DNA of 64,000 nt, taken from positions 24,137 to 88,136 of the forward strand of contig JAFEAJ010000009.1 in NCBI GenBank assembly GCA_018266455.1, in the 5' to 3' direction. Shown one piece after another: positions 48,280 through 57,199 of this stretch; the first letter of the stretch is position 1, and each line of letters starts with the position of its first letter. The notes under the pieces were generated by a model. That model worked only from the letters and a program-made list of their open reading frames with translations. It was not told the DNA's origin and ran no database searches. The stretch comes from Bacteroidota bacterium. GTDB lineage: Bacteria > Bacteroidota > Bacteroidia > Chitinophagales > Chitinophagaceae. Position numbers and translations under genes: made by a program.

Positions 48280-48843
48280 ATGACAGATGAATTAGAACTG
48301 ATTATGGAAGATGCGAAAGATGCCATGAAAAAGGGAATTGGCCATTTGGAAACTGAACTGTTAAGGATCAGGGCAGGCAAAGCAAACCCCCAAATGCTTG
48401 ACGGGCTTGTTGTTGATTACTATGGCTCCCCTACGCCCATCAACCAAATTGGCAATATTTCTGCTGTTGATTCTCGAACACTAACCATCCAGCCCTGGGA
48501 GAAAAATATGCTTCAGCCCATTGAAAGGGCGATTATTGCAGCAAATCTTGGGGTTACGCCGCAGAATGATGGGAATATTATCCGTTTGTTCATGCCGCCT
48601 TTAACAGAAGAGAGAAGAAAGGAATTTGTGAAGCGCGCCAATCATGAAGGCGAACATTCAAAAGTAGCAGTTAGAAGCATTAGGAGAGATGCCATTGAAG
48701 AAATCAAAAAACTTCAGAAAAACGGGTTGAGCGAAGATGCTGCCAAAGATGCTGAAAAAGAAATGCAGGATATAACGGACAAGTATATCGCATTAATAGA
48801 AAAGCACCTTGCAACAAAAGAAAAAGAAATTATGTCTGTTTAA
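48280..48843 (+). CDS. frr: Ribosome recycling factor
   Basis: Essential factor that splits post-termination ribosomes together with EF-G; 187 residues, full length. Recognisable are LRIRAGKANPQMLDGLVVDYYGSPTPINQ, the NDGNIIRLFMPPLTEERRKEFVK hinge region and the long C-terminal helix with ALIEKHLATKEKEIM. It has its own strong promoter. Usually linked to pyrH; here pyrH is absent and a polyphosphate kinase gene follows after 82 bases. Confidence 0.97.
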   Translation: MTDELELIMEDAKDAMKKGIGHLETELLRIRAGKANPQMLDGLVVDYYGSPTPINQIGNISAVDSRTLTIQPWEKNMLQPIERAIIAANLGVTPQNDGNIIRLFMPPLTEERRKEFVKRANHEGEHSKVAVRSIRRDAIEEIKKLQKNGLSEDAAKDAEKEMQDITDKYIALIEKHLATKEKEIMSV

Positions 48844-48925
48844 TCGCAAGCTTTCCTGATGGGCATCATTTTTTGTCCCGAGTTAATTGCTGACATTTAA
48901 TAATAATTCTCAAGACCATCACTTC

Positions 48926-49672
48926 ATGTATTCCATCAAGCTTAATGATATAAGTACGAGGGCCTCGAAAGACGTTGACAAAAATGAAACAAAGGGAAAG
49001 CTGGTAAGTATTTTGGAGGAGCTGGACGATTTGCAGAACCTGTTGTATGCTGAATCGAAACATTGTTTGCTGATTGTTATCCAGGGAATGGATGCAAGTG
49101 GAAAAGATGGCGCTGTGCGCAATGTTTTTGGCAAGCTGAACCCACAGGGCGTGATGGTAAAATCTTATAAGGCGCCAACTGCTGAAGAGCTGGCGCATGA
49201 TTTTTTATGGAGAGTGCATTCTCACTCCCCGGCAAAAGGGATGATCCAGATCTTTAACCGCTCTCATTATGAAGACATCCTGGTTACCCGGGTGCACAAA
49301 TGGTGCGACGACAAATTGGCCAGGAAAAGAATGAAGGCCATCAACGATTTTGAGAAACTGCTTGTGGAGCACAATAACACCTCTATCCTGAAATTTTACC
49401 TGCATGTTTCTCCTGAAGAACAACAAAAACGCTTGCAGGAACGGATCCGGGACCCTAAAAAACAGTGGAAGTATAATGAGAATGATTTTTCAGAAGCAAA
49501 ATTATGGGGCCAGTACATGAGCATGTATGAAGATTGTTTTGAAAACTGTAATGATGTTCCCTGGACAATTGTGCCTGCTGACCAGAACTGGTACAAAGAA
49601 TATGTAATCGCAAAAGCGGTACGAAATGTGCTGAAGGATTTTGATATGCAGTTTCCCGGGCTAAAGAAATAA
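48926..49672 (+). CDS. Polyphosphate kinase 2 family protein
   Basis: P-loop kinase of 248 residues that transfers phosphate between polyphosphate and nucleotides. Walker A is GMDASGKDG (54-62), the lid/Walker B region is IFNRSHYEDILVTRV, and the family-typical YKAPTAEELAHDFLWR is present. Single-domain length fits the class I/III group, usually making NDP-to-NTP or AMP-to-ATP conversions; the class cannot be fixed here. ATG 48926 is preferred over a TTG at 48887 which adds 13 unconserved-looking residues. It is between frr and mscL. Confidence 0.92.
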   Translation: MYSIKLNDISTRASKDVDKNETKGKLVSILEELDDLQNLLYAESKHCLLIVIQGMDASGKDGAVRNVFGKLNPQGVMVKSYKAPTAEELAHDFLWRVHSHSPAKGMIQIFNRSHYEDILVTRVHKWCDDKLARKRMKAINDFEKLLVEHNNTSILKFYLHVSPEEQQKRLQERIRDPKKQWKYNENDFSEAKLWGQYMSMYEDCFENCNDVPWTIVPADQNWYKEYVIAKAVRNVLKDFDMQFPGLKK

Positions 49673-49771
49673 ATATATTTGATGACTTATAAGCCTTTTC
49701 CATTAAAAATCTTTGTTCTCAATTTTTGTTAATAACTCAAAACATCTTTTAACCAATTAAAACAAACAACT

Positions 49772-50140
49772 ATGGGGATGCTTAAAGAATTTAGGAATTT
49801 CGCAATGCGCGGCAATGTGGTAGACCTGGCCGTAGCCGTAATTATCGGCGCTGCGTTCGGCACTATCGTTTCATCTCTTGTAGATGATGTGATCACGCCA
49901 TTGTTATTGACGCCAGCTTTGAAAGCTGCTAATGCACAGGACCTTGACAAACTTGCCTGGGGGGCAGTTAAATATGGAAAATTTTTGGCTGCCATTATTA
50001 AGTTCGTCATTATTGCTTTTATCCTTTTCCTGATTGTTAAGGGATTTAAGAGCATGGAAAAAAAGAAAGTACCGTCAGCAACTGAGCCCAGCGCTACAGA
50101 AAAGCTCCTTGCTGAGATCCGCGACTTGCTGAAGAAATAA
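49772..50140 (+). CDS. mscL: Large-conductance mechanosensitive channel
   Basis: Pentameric pressure-relief channel subunit of 122 residues. The pore-lining first helix GNVVDLAVAVIIGAAFGTIVSSLV is highly conserved, followed by a shortened periplasmic loop, the second helix (IKFVIIAFILFLIVKG) and the amphipathic C-terminal helix EKLLAEIRDLL. Opens on hypoosmotic shock. Followed by a strong terminator. Confidence 0.96.
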   Translation: MGMLKEFRNFAMRGNVVDLAVAVIIGAAFGTIVSSLVDDVITPLLLTPALKAANAQDLDKLAWGAVKYGKFLAAIIKFVIIAFILFLIVKGFKSMEKKKVPSATEPSATEKLLAEIRDLLKK

Positions 50141-50152
50141 TTTTACCTGTTT

Positions 50153-50205
50153 GCCAATTGACTGATGCTTGAGTTTTTATTCAGGCACCGATCAGTTGGC
50201 TTTTT
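50153..50205 (+). terminator. Terminator after mscL
   Basis: Long imperfect hairpin: GCCAATTGACTGATGC (50153-50168) pairs with 50185-50200 (ending CAGTTGGC) with wobble pairs and two mismatches, then TTTTTC. It starts 12 bases after the stop codon. Confidence 0.75.
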
Positions 50206-50225
50206 CTTAATTTAAAATTCTGTTT

Positions 50226-51164
50226 ATGAAAAAAATTTGTGCAAGCCTCATGATTGTTTTTTTTACTGTTCATCTCTCAGCTCAGGATAAAACAGTTGGG
50301 AATTTAAAAAGCGAATCATCAAGAGAAATTAAAAAAGACCCCAATGATACCATACCAAAAACCTGGAAAGCCGGAGGCTTATATAATTTGAATTTCAACC
50401 AGGCAGCATTGAGCAACTGGTCAGCAGGCGGAGATAAATCTTCTGTTTCGCTGGCTACTTTTCTAAACCTTCATGCCTATTATAAAAAAGGAAAAAGGGC
50501 ATGGGACAACACGCTTGACCTCGCTTATGGGGTTGTTAACACCACAAGCCTTGGCACAAGAAAATCTGACGACAGGATTGACCTGTTGTCAAAGTATGGG
50601 TATGATATAGGTAAGCATTGGTATGCAAGCATGCTCTTCAACTTCAGGAGCCAGTTTTCGAAAGGATATGCTTATCCCGACGGGAAGCCCAAACAAACAA
50701 CTTCAGATTTTTTGGCGCCTGCATATATTTTATTGTCTCCTGGGCTAAACTATAAGCCCAATGACCAGTTCTCATTTTTTGTTTCTCCGCTTACTGCAAG
50801 ATGGGTAATTGTAAAGAACGATTCACTTGCGTCAGTTGGCGCTTTCGGGGTTGACTCAGGAAAAAATTCCCGCTTCGAATTTGGCGCTTTTGCAAGCATC
50901 AGCTACAATAAGAAGATAAGCTCTTCAGCAGTTTATACCGGCAGGCTCGACTTGTTTTCAAACTATCTGCACAATCCCCAAAATATTAGCCTGTACTGGA
51001 CGAACATACTTGCAGTAAAAATATCGAAGGTGCTTAGCATGAGCCTTACCGTGAATATGATTTATGACAATGATATTAAGTCGGTAAACAGCGATGGGAC
51101 TTTAGGAGGGCCTAAACCCCAGTTGCAGGAATTGTTTGGCCTGGGGCTTGCTGTTAAGCTATGA
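50226..51164 (+). CDS. DUF3078 outer-membrane protein
   Basis: Exported protein of 312 residues with a signal peptide ending near residue 20 (LSAQD). The DUF3078 signature WKAGGLYNLNFNQAALSNWSAGGD follows a short linker; the remainder alternates in beta-strands and ends LGLAVKL, consistent with an outer-membrane barrel. Function of the family is unknown and it is nearly restricted to Bacteroidota. Follows the mscL terminator by 20 bases, so it should have its own promoter. Confidence 0.85.
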   Translation: MKKICASLMIVFFTVHLSAQDKTVGNLKSESSREIKKDPNDTIPKTWKAGGLYNLNFNQAALSNWSAGGDKSSVSLATFLNLHAYYKKGKRAWDNTLDLAYGVVNTTSLGTRKSDDRIDLLSKYGYDIGKHWYASMLFNFRSQFSKGYAYPDGKPKQTTSDFLAPAYILLSPGLNYKPNDQFSFFVSPLTARWVIVKNDSLASVGAFGVDSGKNSRFEFGAFASISYNKKISSSAVYTGRLDLFSNYLHNPQNISLYWTNILAVKISKVLSMSLTVNMIYDNDIKSVNSDGTLGGPKPQLQELFGLGLAVKL

Positions 51165-51252
51165 TTTTGTTGAAGTGGCCAGTTGAAATGCCGGGTCGAA
51201 TGGGTTATTCCCCACTTATCAACATGGCTGCTTATCAAGTGGCACTATTGCT

Positions 51253-51260
51253 TACATTTG
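51253..51260 (+). promoter_or_regulatory. Candidate scpA -7 promoter box
   Basis: TACATTTG, exact TANNTTTG, 57 bases before the scpA GTG. No clear -33 element. Confidence 0.4.
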
Positions 51261-51316
51261 CCAATTCTGTTGGTTTATGAACTGCACTTGGCATTTGATT
51301 TTTAAATATTAATAAG

Positions 51317-52102
51317 GTGAGCAATACCTCTTATCAGATAAAGCTTCCACAATTCGAAGGCCCATTCGATCTGTTGCTTTTTTTTATTGAGCGCGATGAG
51401 TTAGACATTTATAATGTGCCCATCAGCAAGATCATCCAGGATTTTTTAAATTATATCCATCACCAGGAAAGGCTGAACATTGAATTGTCGAGCGAGTTCA
51501 TTCTTTTTGTTTCTACATTAATGCGCATCAAAGCAAAAATGCTGTTGCCGAGAAAAGAATTAGATGCACAGGGAAATGAAATCGATCCCCGCCAGGAACT
51601 GGTTGATAAAATTCTTGAATACAAGCGCTATAAAGAAGCCTCTGCACGCATGGCGGAAATGGAAGCCATTCGGATGCTGATGGTAAAACGAGGGAACCTG
51701 CAAAAAGAATTGTCAGTTATCGGGGAAGAATCAGGCGAGGGAACAGAAATACAGCACATCACGTTGTTCAAATTGATGAAAGCTTTTGAGCGTGTAACAC
51801 AGCGCCTGCGGGAAAGACAGAACAAACCGGTGCACACCGTTGTGCAGTATAACTACACTATGGAAGAAAGCCGTGAGCACATGCTGAAGTTATTGGAAAA
51901 AGAAAAAATTGTTCCCTTCGAAAAAATATTTGCACTTTGCGAGAGCCGCATTCACGCCATCTTTCTTTTTTTGTCCATGCTGGAGCTCGTTCAGCAAAAA
52001 TACATGACCGTGATGGTAGGCGAAGGCAGGAACAACTTTATCGTAGAGTTTAATGAAAACAGGCAGGAAGATGATCCTGCTGGCACGACTGGGCCTGCAT
52101 AG
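51317..52102 (+). CDS. scpA: Segregation and condensation protein A
   Basis: Kleisin subunit of the SMC-ScpAB chromosome condensation complex; 261 residues. The N-terminal FEGPFDLLLFFIERDELDIYNVPISKI is diagnostic, and the winged-helix C-terminal part (CESRIHAIFLFLSMLELVQQK) follows. The start is GTG at 51317; no upstream in-frame ATG seems better. scpB is not adjacent, unlike in many bacteria. Unusually, the next gene is a pirin. Confidence 0.93.
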   Translation: MSNTSYQIKLPQFEGPFDLLLFFIERDELDIYNVPISKIIQDFLNYIHHQERLNIELSSEFILFVSTLMRIKAKMLLPRKELDAQGNEIDPRQELVDKILEYKRYKEASARMAEMEAIRMLMVKRGNLQKELSVIGEESGEGTEIQHITLFKLMKAFERVTQRLRERQNKPVHTVVQYNYTMEESREHMLKLLEKEKIVPFEKIFALCESRIHAIFLFLSMLELVQQKYMTVMVGEGRNNFIVEFNENRQEDDPAGTTGPA

Positions 52103-52178
52103 CCTGACAGGCTGTCTGTTATTGCTACAGCAATTTGTTTGGCATTTATATTGATGTTTAAACATTAAAATAGCGAAT

Positions 52179-53030
52179 ATGACGGTCAGGACGATCTCAA
52201 CAATAGAAACCGCTACGGTTGAAATGGTTGGCGCCAATAAAGTGCTTCAGGCGCTGCCCACCCGCAGCCTGAAACAGGTAGACCCTTTTATTTTGATCCA
52301 TCACATGGTGCCGGCTGATGTAAAGCCCGGGGCTTCTATTCGCATACCGCCTCACCCCCATGCAGGTTTTGAAGTGGTTACCTATTTAATAGACGGGGAG
52401 TTTTTTCATCGCGACAGCAAAGGGCATGATGTGGTTGCAAAAAAAGGTGATATTAACTGGATGACCTCGGGTTCGGGGATTGTTCATTCCGAAGGGCCTA
52501 CTGAAGGTTTTTTGAAAACAGGGGGCAGGCTGCAACTGATGCAGGTGTGGATCAACCTTCCTGCCAAATACAAATTTGTAGAAGCCGCTTTCCGTAATTA
52601 TCCTGCAGCCGGGTTCCCGGTAATAGAAGGAGAAAACAGCTCAGTGAAAGTTTTAATTGGAAACTATGAAGGCCATCAGTCGCCTGTTGAAACAAAAACG
52701 CCAATGTTCTATTATCACATACAACTGAAAGAGGGAAACGCATTTAGCTTAAATGTGACAAGTAATTTTTCTTCTGCCTTGTATGTAATGAGCGGGAAAT
52801 TAAAATCTGGCGGCAAAGAAATTAAAGTAGGGCAACTGGTCAATTATAATATTACTGACGACGAAATTTCCTTCTCAGCAATTGAAAATGCAGATGTAAT
52901 TGCATTTGGCGGGGAACCCTTAAAAGAAAAAGTAGTTAGCTATGGCCCATTTGTGATGAACAGTTTTGAAGAAATCCAGCATGCTATTCATGACTATGAA
53001 ACGGGGAAGATGGGAGCGTTGGATTACTAA
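52179..53030 (+). CDS. Pirin family protein (second copy)
   Basis: Bicupin of 283 residues with metal ligands H59, H61 (PPHPHAGFE), H103 and E105 (GSGIVHSEGP). It has the full-length canonical pirin architecture (the one at 19.1 kb is shorter, YhhW-like). Iron-binding; some members have quercetinase activity or act in transcription. It follows scpA by 76 bases and is followed by a putative bidirectional terminator. Confidence 0.92.
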   Translation: MTVRTISTIETATVEMVGANKVLQALPTRSLKQVDPFILIHHMVPADVKPGASIRIPPHPHAGFEVVTYLIDGEFFHRDSKGHDVVAKKGDINWMTSGSGIVHSEGPTEGFLKTGGRLQLMQVWINLPAKYKFVEAAFRNYPAAGFPVIEGENSSVKVLIGNYEGHQSPVETKTPMFYYHIQLKEGNAFSLNVTSNFSSALYVMSGKLKSGGKEIKVGQLVNYNITDDEISFSAIENADVIAFGGEPLKEKVVSYGPFVMNSFEEIQHAIHDYETGKMGALDY

Positions 53031-53066
53031 ACTGTTTTTCTATACATGTCAAATGCTTTTGGCAAT

Positions 53067-53108
53067 CAAACCATTTGTAGTACGTAGGTACCTGTTGATA
53101 ATGGTTTG
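53067..53108. terminator. Inverted repeat between convergent genes, likely bidirectional terminator
   Basis: CAAACCATT (53067-53075) and AATGGTTTG (53100-53108) form a perfect 9-bp stem around a 24-base loop that contains a small GTAC/GTAC hairpin. Right arm is followed by TTTATTT on the plus strand. It fills the gap between the pirin stop and the converging secreted-protein gene. Confidence 0.6.
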
Positions 53109-53109
53109 T

Positions 53110-54174
53110 TTATTTATCGAGCAATTGTTTTAAAGCGCCGACATCCAGGTTCTGTTCAATGCTTTCCTTGAAAAATTTTGAAACCATGCAACATACATTC
53201 ATATCCGGGGCAACGGGTTTCAATAACCCACCTGGCGGCCCTTCGCCATCATCCCATTTCCAGTGGATCAGTACAAACTGGGGGGCATAAGGTTTTAGGT
53301 TCTTATTGAAATAATCTGTATTCACGAGCACAATCATTCTTCCCCCATTCTTTTCCTCAGTGAATTTTGTATCGTAATAATTTCTTACTAAAGCAGTTTG
53401 ATTCAGGTCATCATCGTTATGGCCGGATAAATAGTCATTGATGGCTTTTAGTTTGGGGTCATATCCCCTGTTTATATAATCGATTAAATTTTTTTTACTG
53501 TTCTCCTCTTTCCGATATGGTAACTGTTTGTCCAAACTGGATTGTTTTTCTTTCTCAAATTTTTCTTTTAATGCAGTGAGATATTGTTTTCTTGTTAACG
53601 GCACATACGGCAATTGTCCCGCTTTTGAAACAATGATAAATCTTTCATTTACCCTCACTAATGAAACCTGGAAAAGATCAGTGCCTTTCAATTGCCCGAT
53701 TCGCGGGTACATGAATGCTGCATAAAGATGCCCGACTTTCAATGTTGTATCAAAAGACAAGTAGCCGCCAAAAAAGTTAATATAGGCTGATATGCCATCG
53801 CTGGATTCGCCTGCCTCAAGCAAATGTTGCAGATCTGGATTGCAATACAGGTCAAGTAAATAATTAGTAATAGCATAAGTCACTGTCCCGTTTTTGTATA
53901 AAGGAGTTCCAAAAACCTGGTGATACCAATGTACATTAGCGCCTTTAGGTTGCGGATAAGCATTTTGAATTATTTGCCGGAAATTATCAAGCCTTTTAAA
54001 TATCTCCGGCTTCATATCCGGAGTATAATTTTTTCCCGGGCTTAGAAAATCTTCCGATTTTTTCCAACTTCCTTTTATGCTTAATAAATCATCTTGTGTG
54101 CAATTTTGTGCGATCGCATTTGCAAAAACCAAAAGCAACAACAACATGAGGCAATTATTTTTTGCATAAATCAT
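53110..54174 (-). CDS. Secreted protein of unknown function (354 aa)
   Basis: Exported protein with a signal peptide ending near residue 22 (ANAIAQN). No family recognised. The mature part is mixed alpha/beta, Lys/Asn/Tyr-rich, and contains CTQDDLLSIKGSWKKSEDFL at the start, several WYHQ/YLLDLYCNPD aromatic patches and a C-terminal HWKWDDGEGPPGG segment. Few cysteines, no lipobox, no membrane helix beyond the signal. It is the third gene of a tight minus-strand set: nine bases after the TPR protein. It probably works in the periplasm with the two upstream secreted proteins. Confidence 0.75.
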   Translation of the reverse strand: MIYAKNNCLMLLLLLVFANAIAQNCTQDDLLSIKGSWKKSEDFLSPGKNYTPDMKPEIFKRLDNFRQIIQNAYPQPKGANVHWYHQVFGTPLYKNGTVTYAITNYLLDLYCNPDLQHLLEAGESSDGISAYINFFGGYLSFDTTLKVGHLYAAFMYPRIGQLKGTDLFQVSLVRVNERFIIVSKAGQLPYVPLTRKQYLTALKEKFEKEKQSSLDKQLPYRKEENSKKNLIDYINRGYDPKLKAINDYLSGHNDDDLNQTALVRNYYDTKFTEEKNGGRMIVLVNTDYFNKNLKPYAPQFVLIHWKWDDGEGPPGGLLKPVAPDMNVCCMVSKFFKESIEQNLDVGALKQLLDK

Positions 54175-54183
54175 ATTTATTAT

Positions 54184-56295
54184 TTATTGGTTATACATTT
54201 TTACATTTGGGTTTACCTGCGGTGCATCCGGCTTTCTTCCCAATGCTTCTTGCGCAAAAGAAGACAATCTGCTTTGCAGCTTGCCGCTTCCCCTGAAATC
54301 GACTCCGTTATTGATGGATACTCCCCATCCAGCGCTGTTCTTTCCCCCCATAGCATCAGGGAGATTCATATTGTAATCCCAGTTAAATCCTACATCGAAA
54401 GGCTGGTTACCCCCGAAGGTCATATAAAACTGCATTTTTCCACCGATAACTTCTCCAACGTTCAATCCTCCATTAAAGGCTAATGTTGTGGCGCCACTAA
54501 CATTAGTTTTGGAGGTGAATGAAATGCCATTCTCCATTTTAAATTTTGTAGTAAAGTTGTCGCAGTCTATTTCAAAACTTGCTGGTGTGTTTTTTTTGCC
54601 ATTCTCTTCTACTTCAACATCAATTTTTCCGTTGAAGGGGCATTTCCCTTCTTCAAATTGAAACGCCTTTTCCTGAATGGAATCGGTAAATTTTTTTGTA
54701 CAACCAAGAAACTGCGAATGTGCCAGGTCCTCGAGCATGGTTAAGTATTCCTGGACCAGGCTGTAAAACATACGGTGATATTCATGATCATCTGTAGAAG
54801 CCACATAGCACCAAAAAGCATAATCGTTGTAATAATCTTTTGTAGTGGAGAGCCATTTCTGCTGGCGCTCACGATACAGGCTCGCAAATTGAGGAAGATA
54901 GGCCAGGTACAATTTGTTGTGTGCATCGCACATGTCCTTCTCAAGCGTTGGATCCGGATTGCCCTCCCCGGCTTTATCTGAACGATCGGCAAAACCTTTG
55001 TCGATCACTGTTTTCTCTGCTTTATACTTCTCAATCAGTGTTTTCATATTATGCTTAAAAAAAGCAGTGTCGAATTCTTGAAGACGGAGCACATCATCGC
55101 CGTGTGTTTCGCTAATATCTCCTAAAATAACCCGGGCGAATTCACCAAAAGGCCTTAATGGCGTTTTTTTCTCATTCATTTTCTTCATTATGTCATTTGC
55201 CATATTCTTCCTGATGTAATCCTCCTCGGGTTTCATCAACCGGCGGTATTTATCTTTGACTTGCATCAGCATTTGTTTATAGCCTTCGTAAACGGCCTTA
55301 AGTTTTTCAGCGTCTTCAGGTTTTTCGCATTGTTCCGGCAGCGGATATTTATGAGGATTAAAAAAATCAGGCTGTTTATACCGTTGACGGATCAGTTCCA
55401 TCAGTTTTGCTTTTGGATTAATGGCTTTAAGCATGGTCCATGCATCACCAATATATGCGCCACGCAGACTGTTTTCACAATAGGATTGCGCTGCTGACTT
55501 TTTTCCGTTTGCGTAGTTGATACAAGCAAGAGAAAAATTTGCATTAGGATGATTGGAGGACTTTTGGACTGTTTGCTGAAGATACTGAGTGGCTTTTTGT
55601 TGGTCGCCCAATAAAAGATAGGCTTGCCCAAGATTATTCGTTACAGTAGAATTGCCCGGTTGTTGTTGATTGACATAATCAAGTATTGGAATTGATTTTT
55701 CAGGAAATGCACAGAGCGTTAAGACTGCCCCAAGATTATTGAGCACATAGATATTGCCAGGATCTTTGGTTGCAGCATCTAAAGCAAATTCAAGAGAACG
55801 ATCTGCTACATCCTGCCCCGTGTACCAGCACATTACGGCAGCATTGCTCAATGAGTTTGCGCTATAGCCGGAAAAATCAACCGGTTGTTCTCCGTCCACT
55901 TTTTTCATTCCATCTTTTAGCTTGGAACTCATATCTGCGATGTAGACGATCAGCTCTTTTTTAGTTAAAGTTTTTGCAGGTAGCGATGCAATAACCTTCG
56001 GATCTTTTGGCGGAATTTTTATTTTCCTGAGAAAAGCGGTATCAGGCTTTTTCTGGAACGCCATGGCTATCGGGCCATCCGTTGGTATTTTAGGCATATT
56101 CGCAGGCAGCTTGTCCTGCGGGTTATTTTTGTTCATGTACTTTCTTACGTTCGGATCGTTCTTCATCACGGAATCCAATTTACGCTGCGCTTCTGCCAGT
56201 ATTTTATTCTGTTGGTCGGTGGATGGGCTTTGTGCCATCGCATTCATCGCAACTAATAAAAAAGCACAGGTGCCGATAAACATCTTCATATACAT
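54184..56295 (-). CDS. Secreted TPR-repeat protein of unknown function (703 aa)
   Basis: Large exported protein with signal peptide (NAMAQ near residue 22). A Lys/Pro-rich N-terminal stretch precedes TPR-like helical repeats at about 175-290 (NLGAVLTLCAFPEKSIPIL, NLGQAYLLLGDQQKATQYL and a third), a long helical middle region (300-560) and a beta-rich C-terminal 130 residues (FTTKFKMENGISFTSKTNVSG onward). No catalytic motif is apparent. TPR proteins scaffold other proteins, so it may assemble the products of its neighbours. Sixteen bases follow the upstream secreted gene and nine precede the downstream one. An alternative ATG two codons inside (56289) is possible. Confidence 0.78.
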   Translation of the reverse strand: MYMKMFIGTCAFLLVAMNAMAQSPSTDQQNKILAEAQRKLDSVMKNDPNVRKYMNKNNPQDKLPANMPKIPTDGPIAMAFQKKPDTAFLRKIKIPPKDPKVIASLPAKTLTKKELIVYIADMSSKLKDGMKKVDGEQPVDFSGYSANSLSNAAVMCWYTGQDVADRSLEFALDAATKDPGNIYVLNNLGAVLTLCAFPEKSIPILDYVNQQQPGNSTVTNNLGQAYLLLGDQQKATQYLQQTVQKSSNHPNANFSLACINYANGKKSAAQSYCENSLRGAYIGDAWTMLKAINPKAKLMELIRQRYKQPDFFNPHKYPLPEQCEKPEDAEKLKAVYEGYKQMLMQVKDKYRRLMKPEEDYIRKNMANDIMKKMNEKKTPLRPFGEFARVILGDISETHGDDVLRLQEFDTAFFKHNMKTLIEKYKAEKTVIDKGFADRSDKAGEGNPDPTLEKDMCDAHNKLYLAYLPQFASLYRERQQKWLSTTKDYYNDYAFWCYVASTDDHEYHRMFYSLVQEYLTMLEDLAHSQFLGCTKKFTDSIQEKAFQFEEGKCPFNGKIDVEVEENGKKNTPASFEIDCDNFTTKFKMENGISFTSKTNVSGATTLAFNGGLNVGEVIGGKMQFYMTFGGNQPFDVGFNWDYNMNLPDAMGGKNSAGWGVSINNGVDFRGSGKLQSRLSSFAQEALGRKPDAPQVNPNVKMYNQ

Positions 56296-56311
56296 ATATT
56301 GGTGCTGAAAA

Positions 56312-56875
56312 TTATTTTATCGTAAATGCATAACCCTTCATCTGGCTGCCGTCAGGCGATATGGAGTTTTTATCAATAAGGATATATTCGCCGCTCTGCA
56401 GGTAGCCATTAAGGAATTTGATTTTGAAATTCCCTGGGCCCCAGTTTATCCGCTCATTGTTTGCCGTGCCGGGAGGAGTTATTATTTGTATTGGAATGTC
56501 AACGCAACGATTGCCATTCCATCCGGCAGGAATGGTAAATGTGCGCATGCCATTTTTTACATCAGCTTTATAAAGTTCAAGATTGGGCTGCAGCACATAG
56601 CACTTCGTGAAACCGATATTTGCATCCACAGGCTGAAATGATTTGCCTGATGTTGCTCCTGATGTGTAATAGTACGGCCCGGTAATGTTTTCTTTGGCCC
56701 TGCTTGCTTCTGCTGTTGGTTTTGGTTGGCTTAGAAATATGGTAACATTATCTAACTGGTCGAAAGCTTTAGCATAGGAAGCATCGAAACGATAAGCATT
56801 ATCGCAGGAATGTTGTGCATAAAGCCGGGTAATGCTGATGGCAAGCGTGGCGGTTATTAGAAGGTTTTTTTTCAT
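56312..56875 (-). CDS. Secreted protein of unknown function (187 aa)
   Basis: Small exported protein: MKKNLLITATLAISITRLYAQ signal peptide, then a soluble beta-rich domain with cysteines at C24, C89 and C124. No family recognised. The ATG at 56873-56875 is chosen because it starts a perfect signal peptide; the frame is open to 57028, but the extra 51 residues look non-coding. It is first in the three-gene set of secreted proteins. A 324-base leader region with a hairpin lies upstream. Confidence 0.7.
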   Translation of the reverse strand: MKKNLLITATLAISITRLYAQHSCDNAYRFDASYAKAFDQLDNVTIFLSQPKPTAEASRAKENITGPYYYTSGATSGKSFQPVDANIGFTKCYVLQPNLELYKADVKNGMRTFTIPAGWNGNRCVDIPIQIITPPGTANNERINWGPGNFKIKFLNGYLQSGEYILIDKNSISPDGSQMKGYAFTIK

Positions 56876-57199
56876 ATTGTTTTTTTGAGGGATGATAAAA
56901 TTGTATGCCGGTACAGAGCCCAAAGCCGCCCTAAACTGTTTTTTATTCTGCACTTCATAGCATTGGAAAGAGTAGCTTATTCCAGGACGAGCTACAGATT
57001 TAGATGCAGGCGCAAAGAATGCGCCCACATGAAAACCTGTTTGACTGCTATATATAGAGAATGCATAGCCGGTGTTGCATAGCTGATTTTATGTTGAGGT
57101 GATATCCGCTCCGTGACCATTGTTTTATTCCTTTTGTTAAGGAAACTGCTGTGCCTGAATCATGCTAACGATGCCAGCAAACAAAACTTCACTGTTTTT
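56876..57199. other. 324-base non-coding stretch upstream of the secreted-protein operon
   Basis: No gene is seen. It includes a perfect hairpin GGCGCA (57009-57014) / TGCGCC (57020-57025) with AAGAA loop, about 140 bases upstream of the 187-aa gene on the minus strand; this may be a leader structure, operator or terminator of the preceding lipoprotein gene (which ends at 57200). No -7 box with exact match was found. Confidence 0.45.

Noticed and set aside
56876..57028. Longer N-terminus of the 187-aa secreted protein
   Set aside because: It would bury a perfect signal peptide 51 residues inside the protein.
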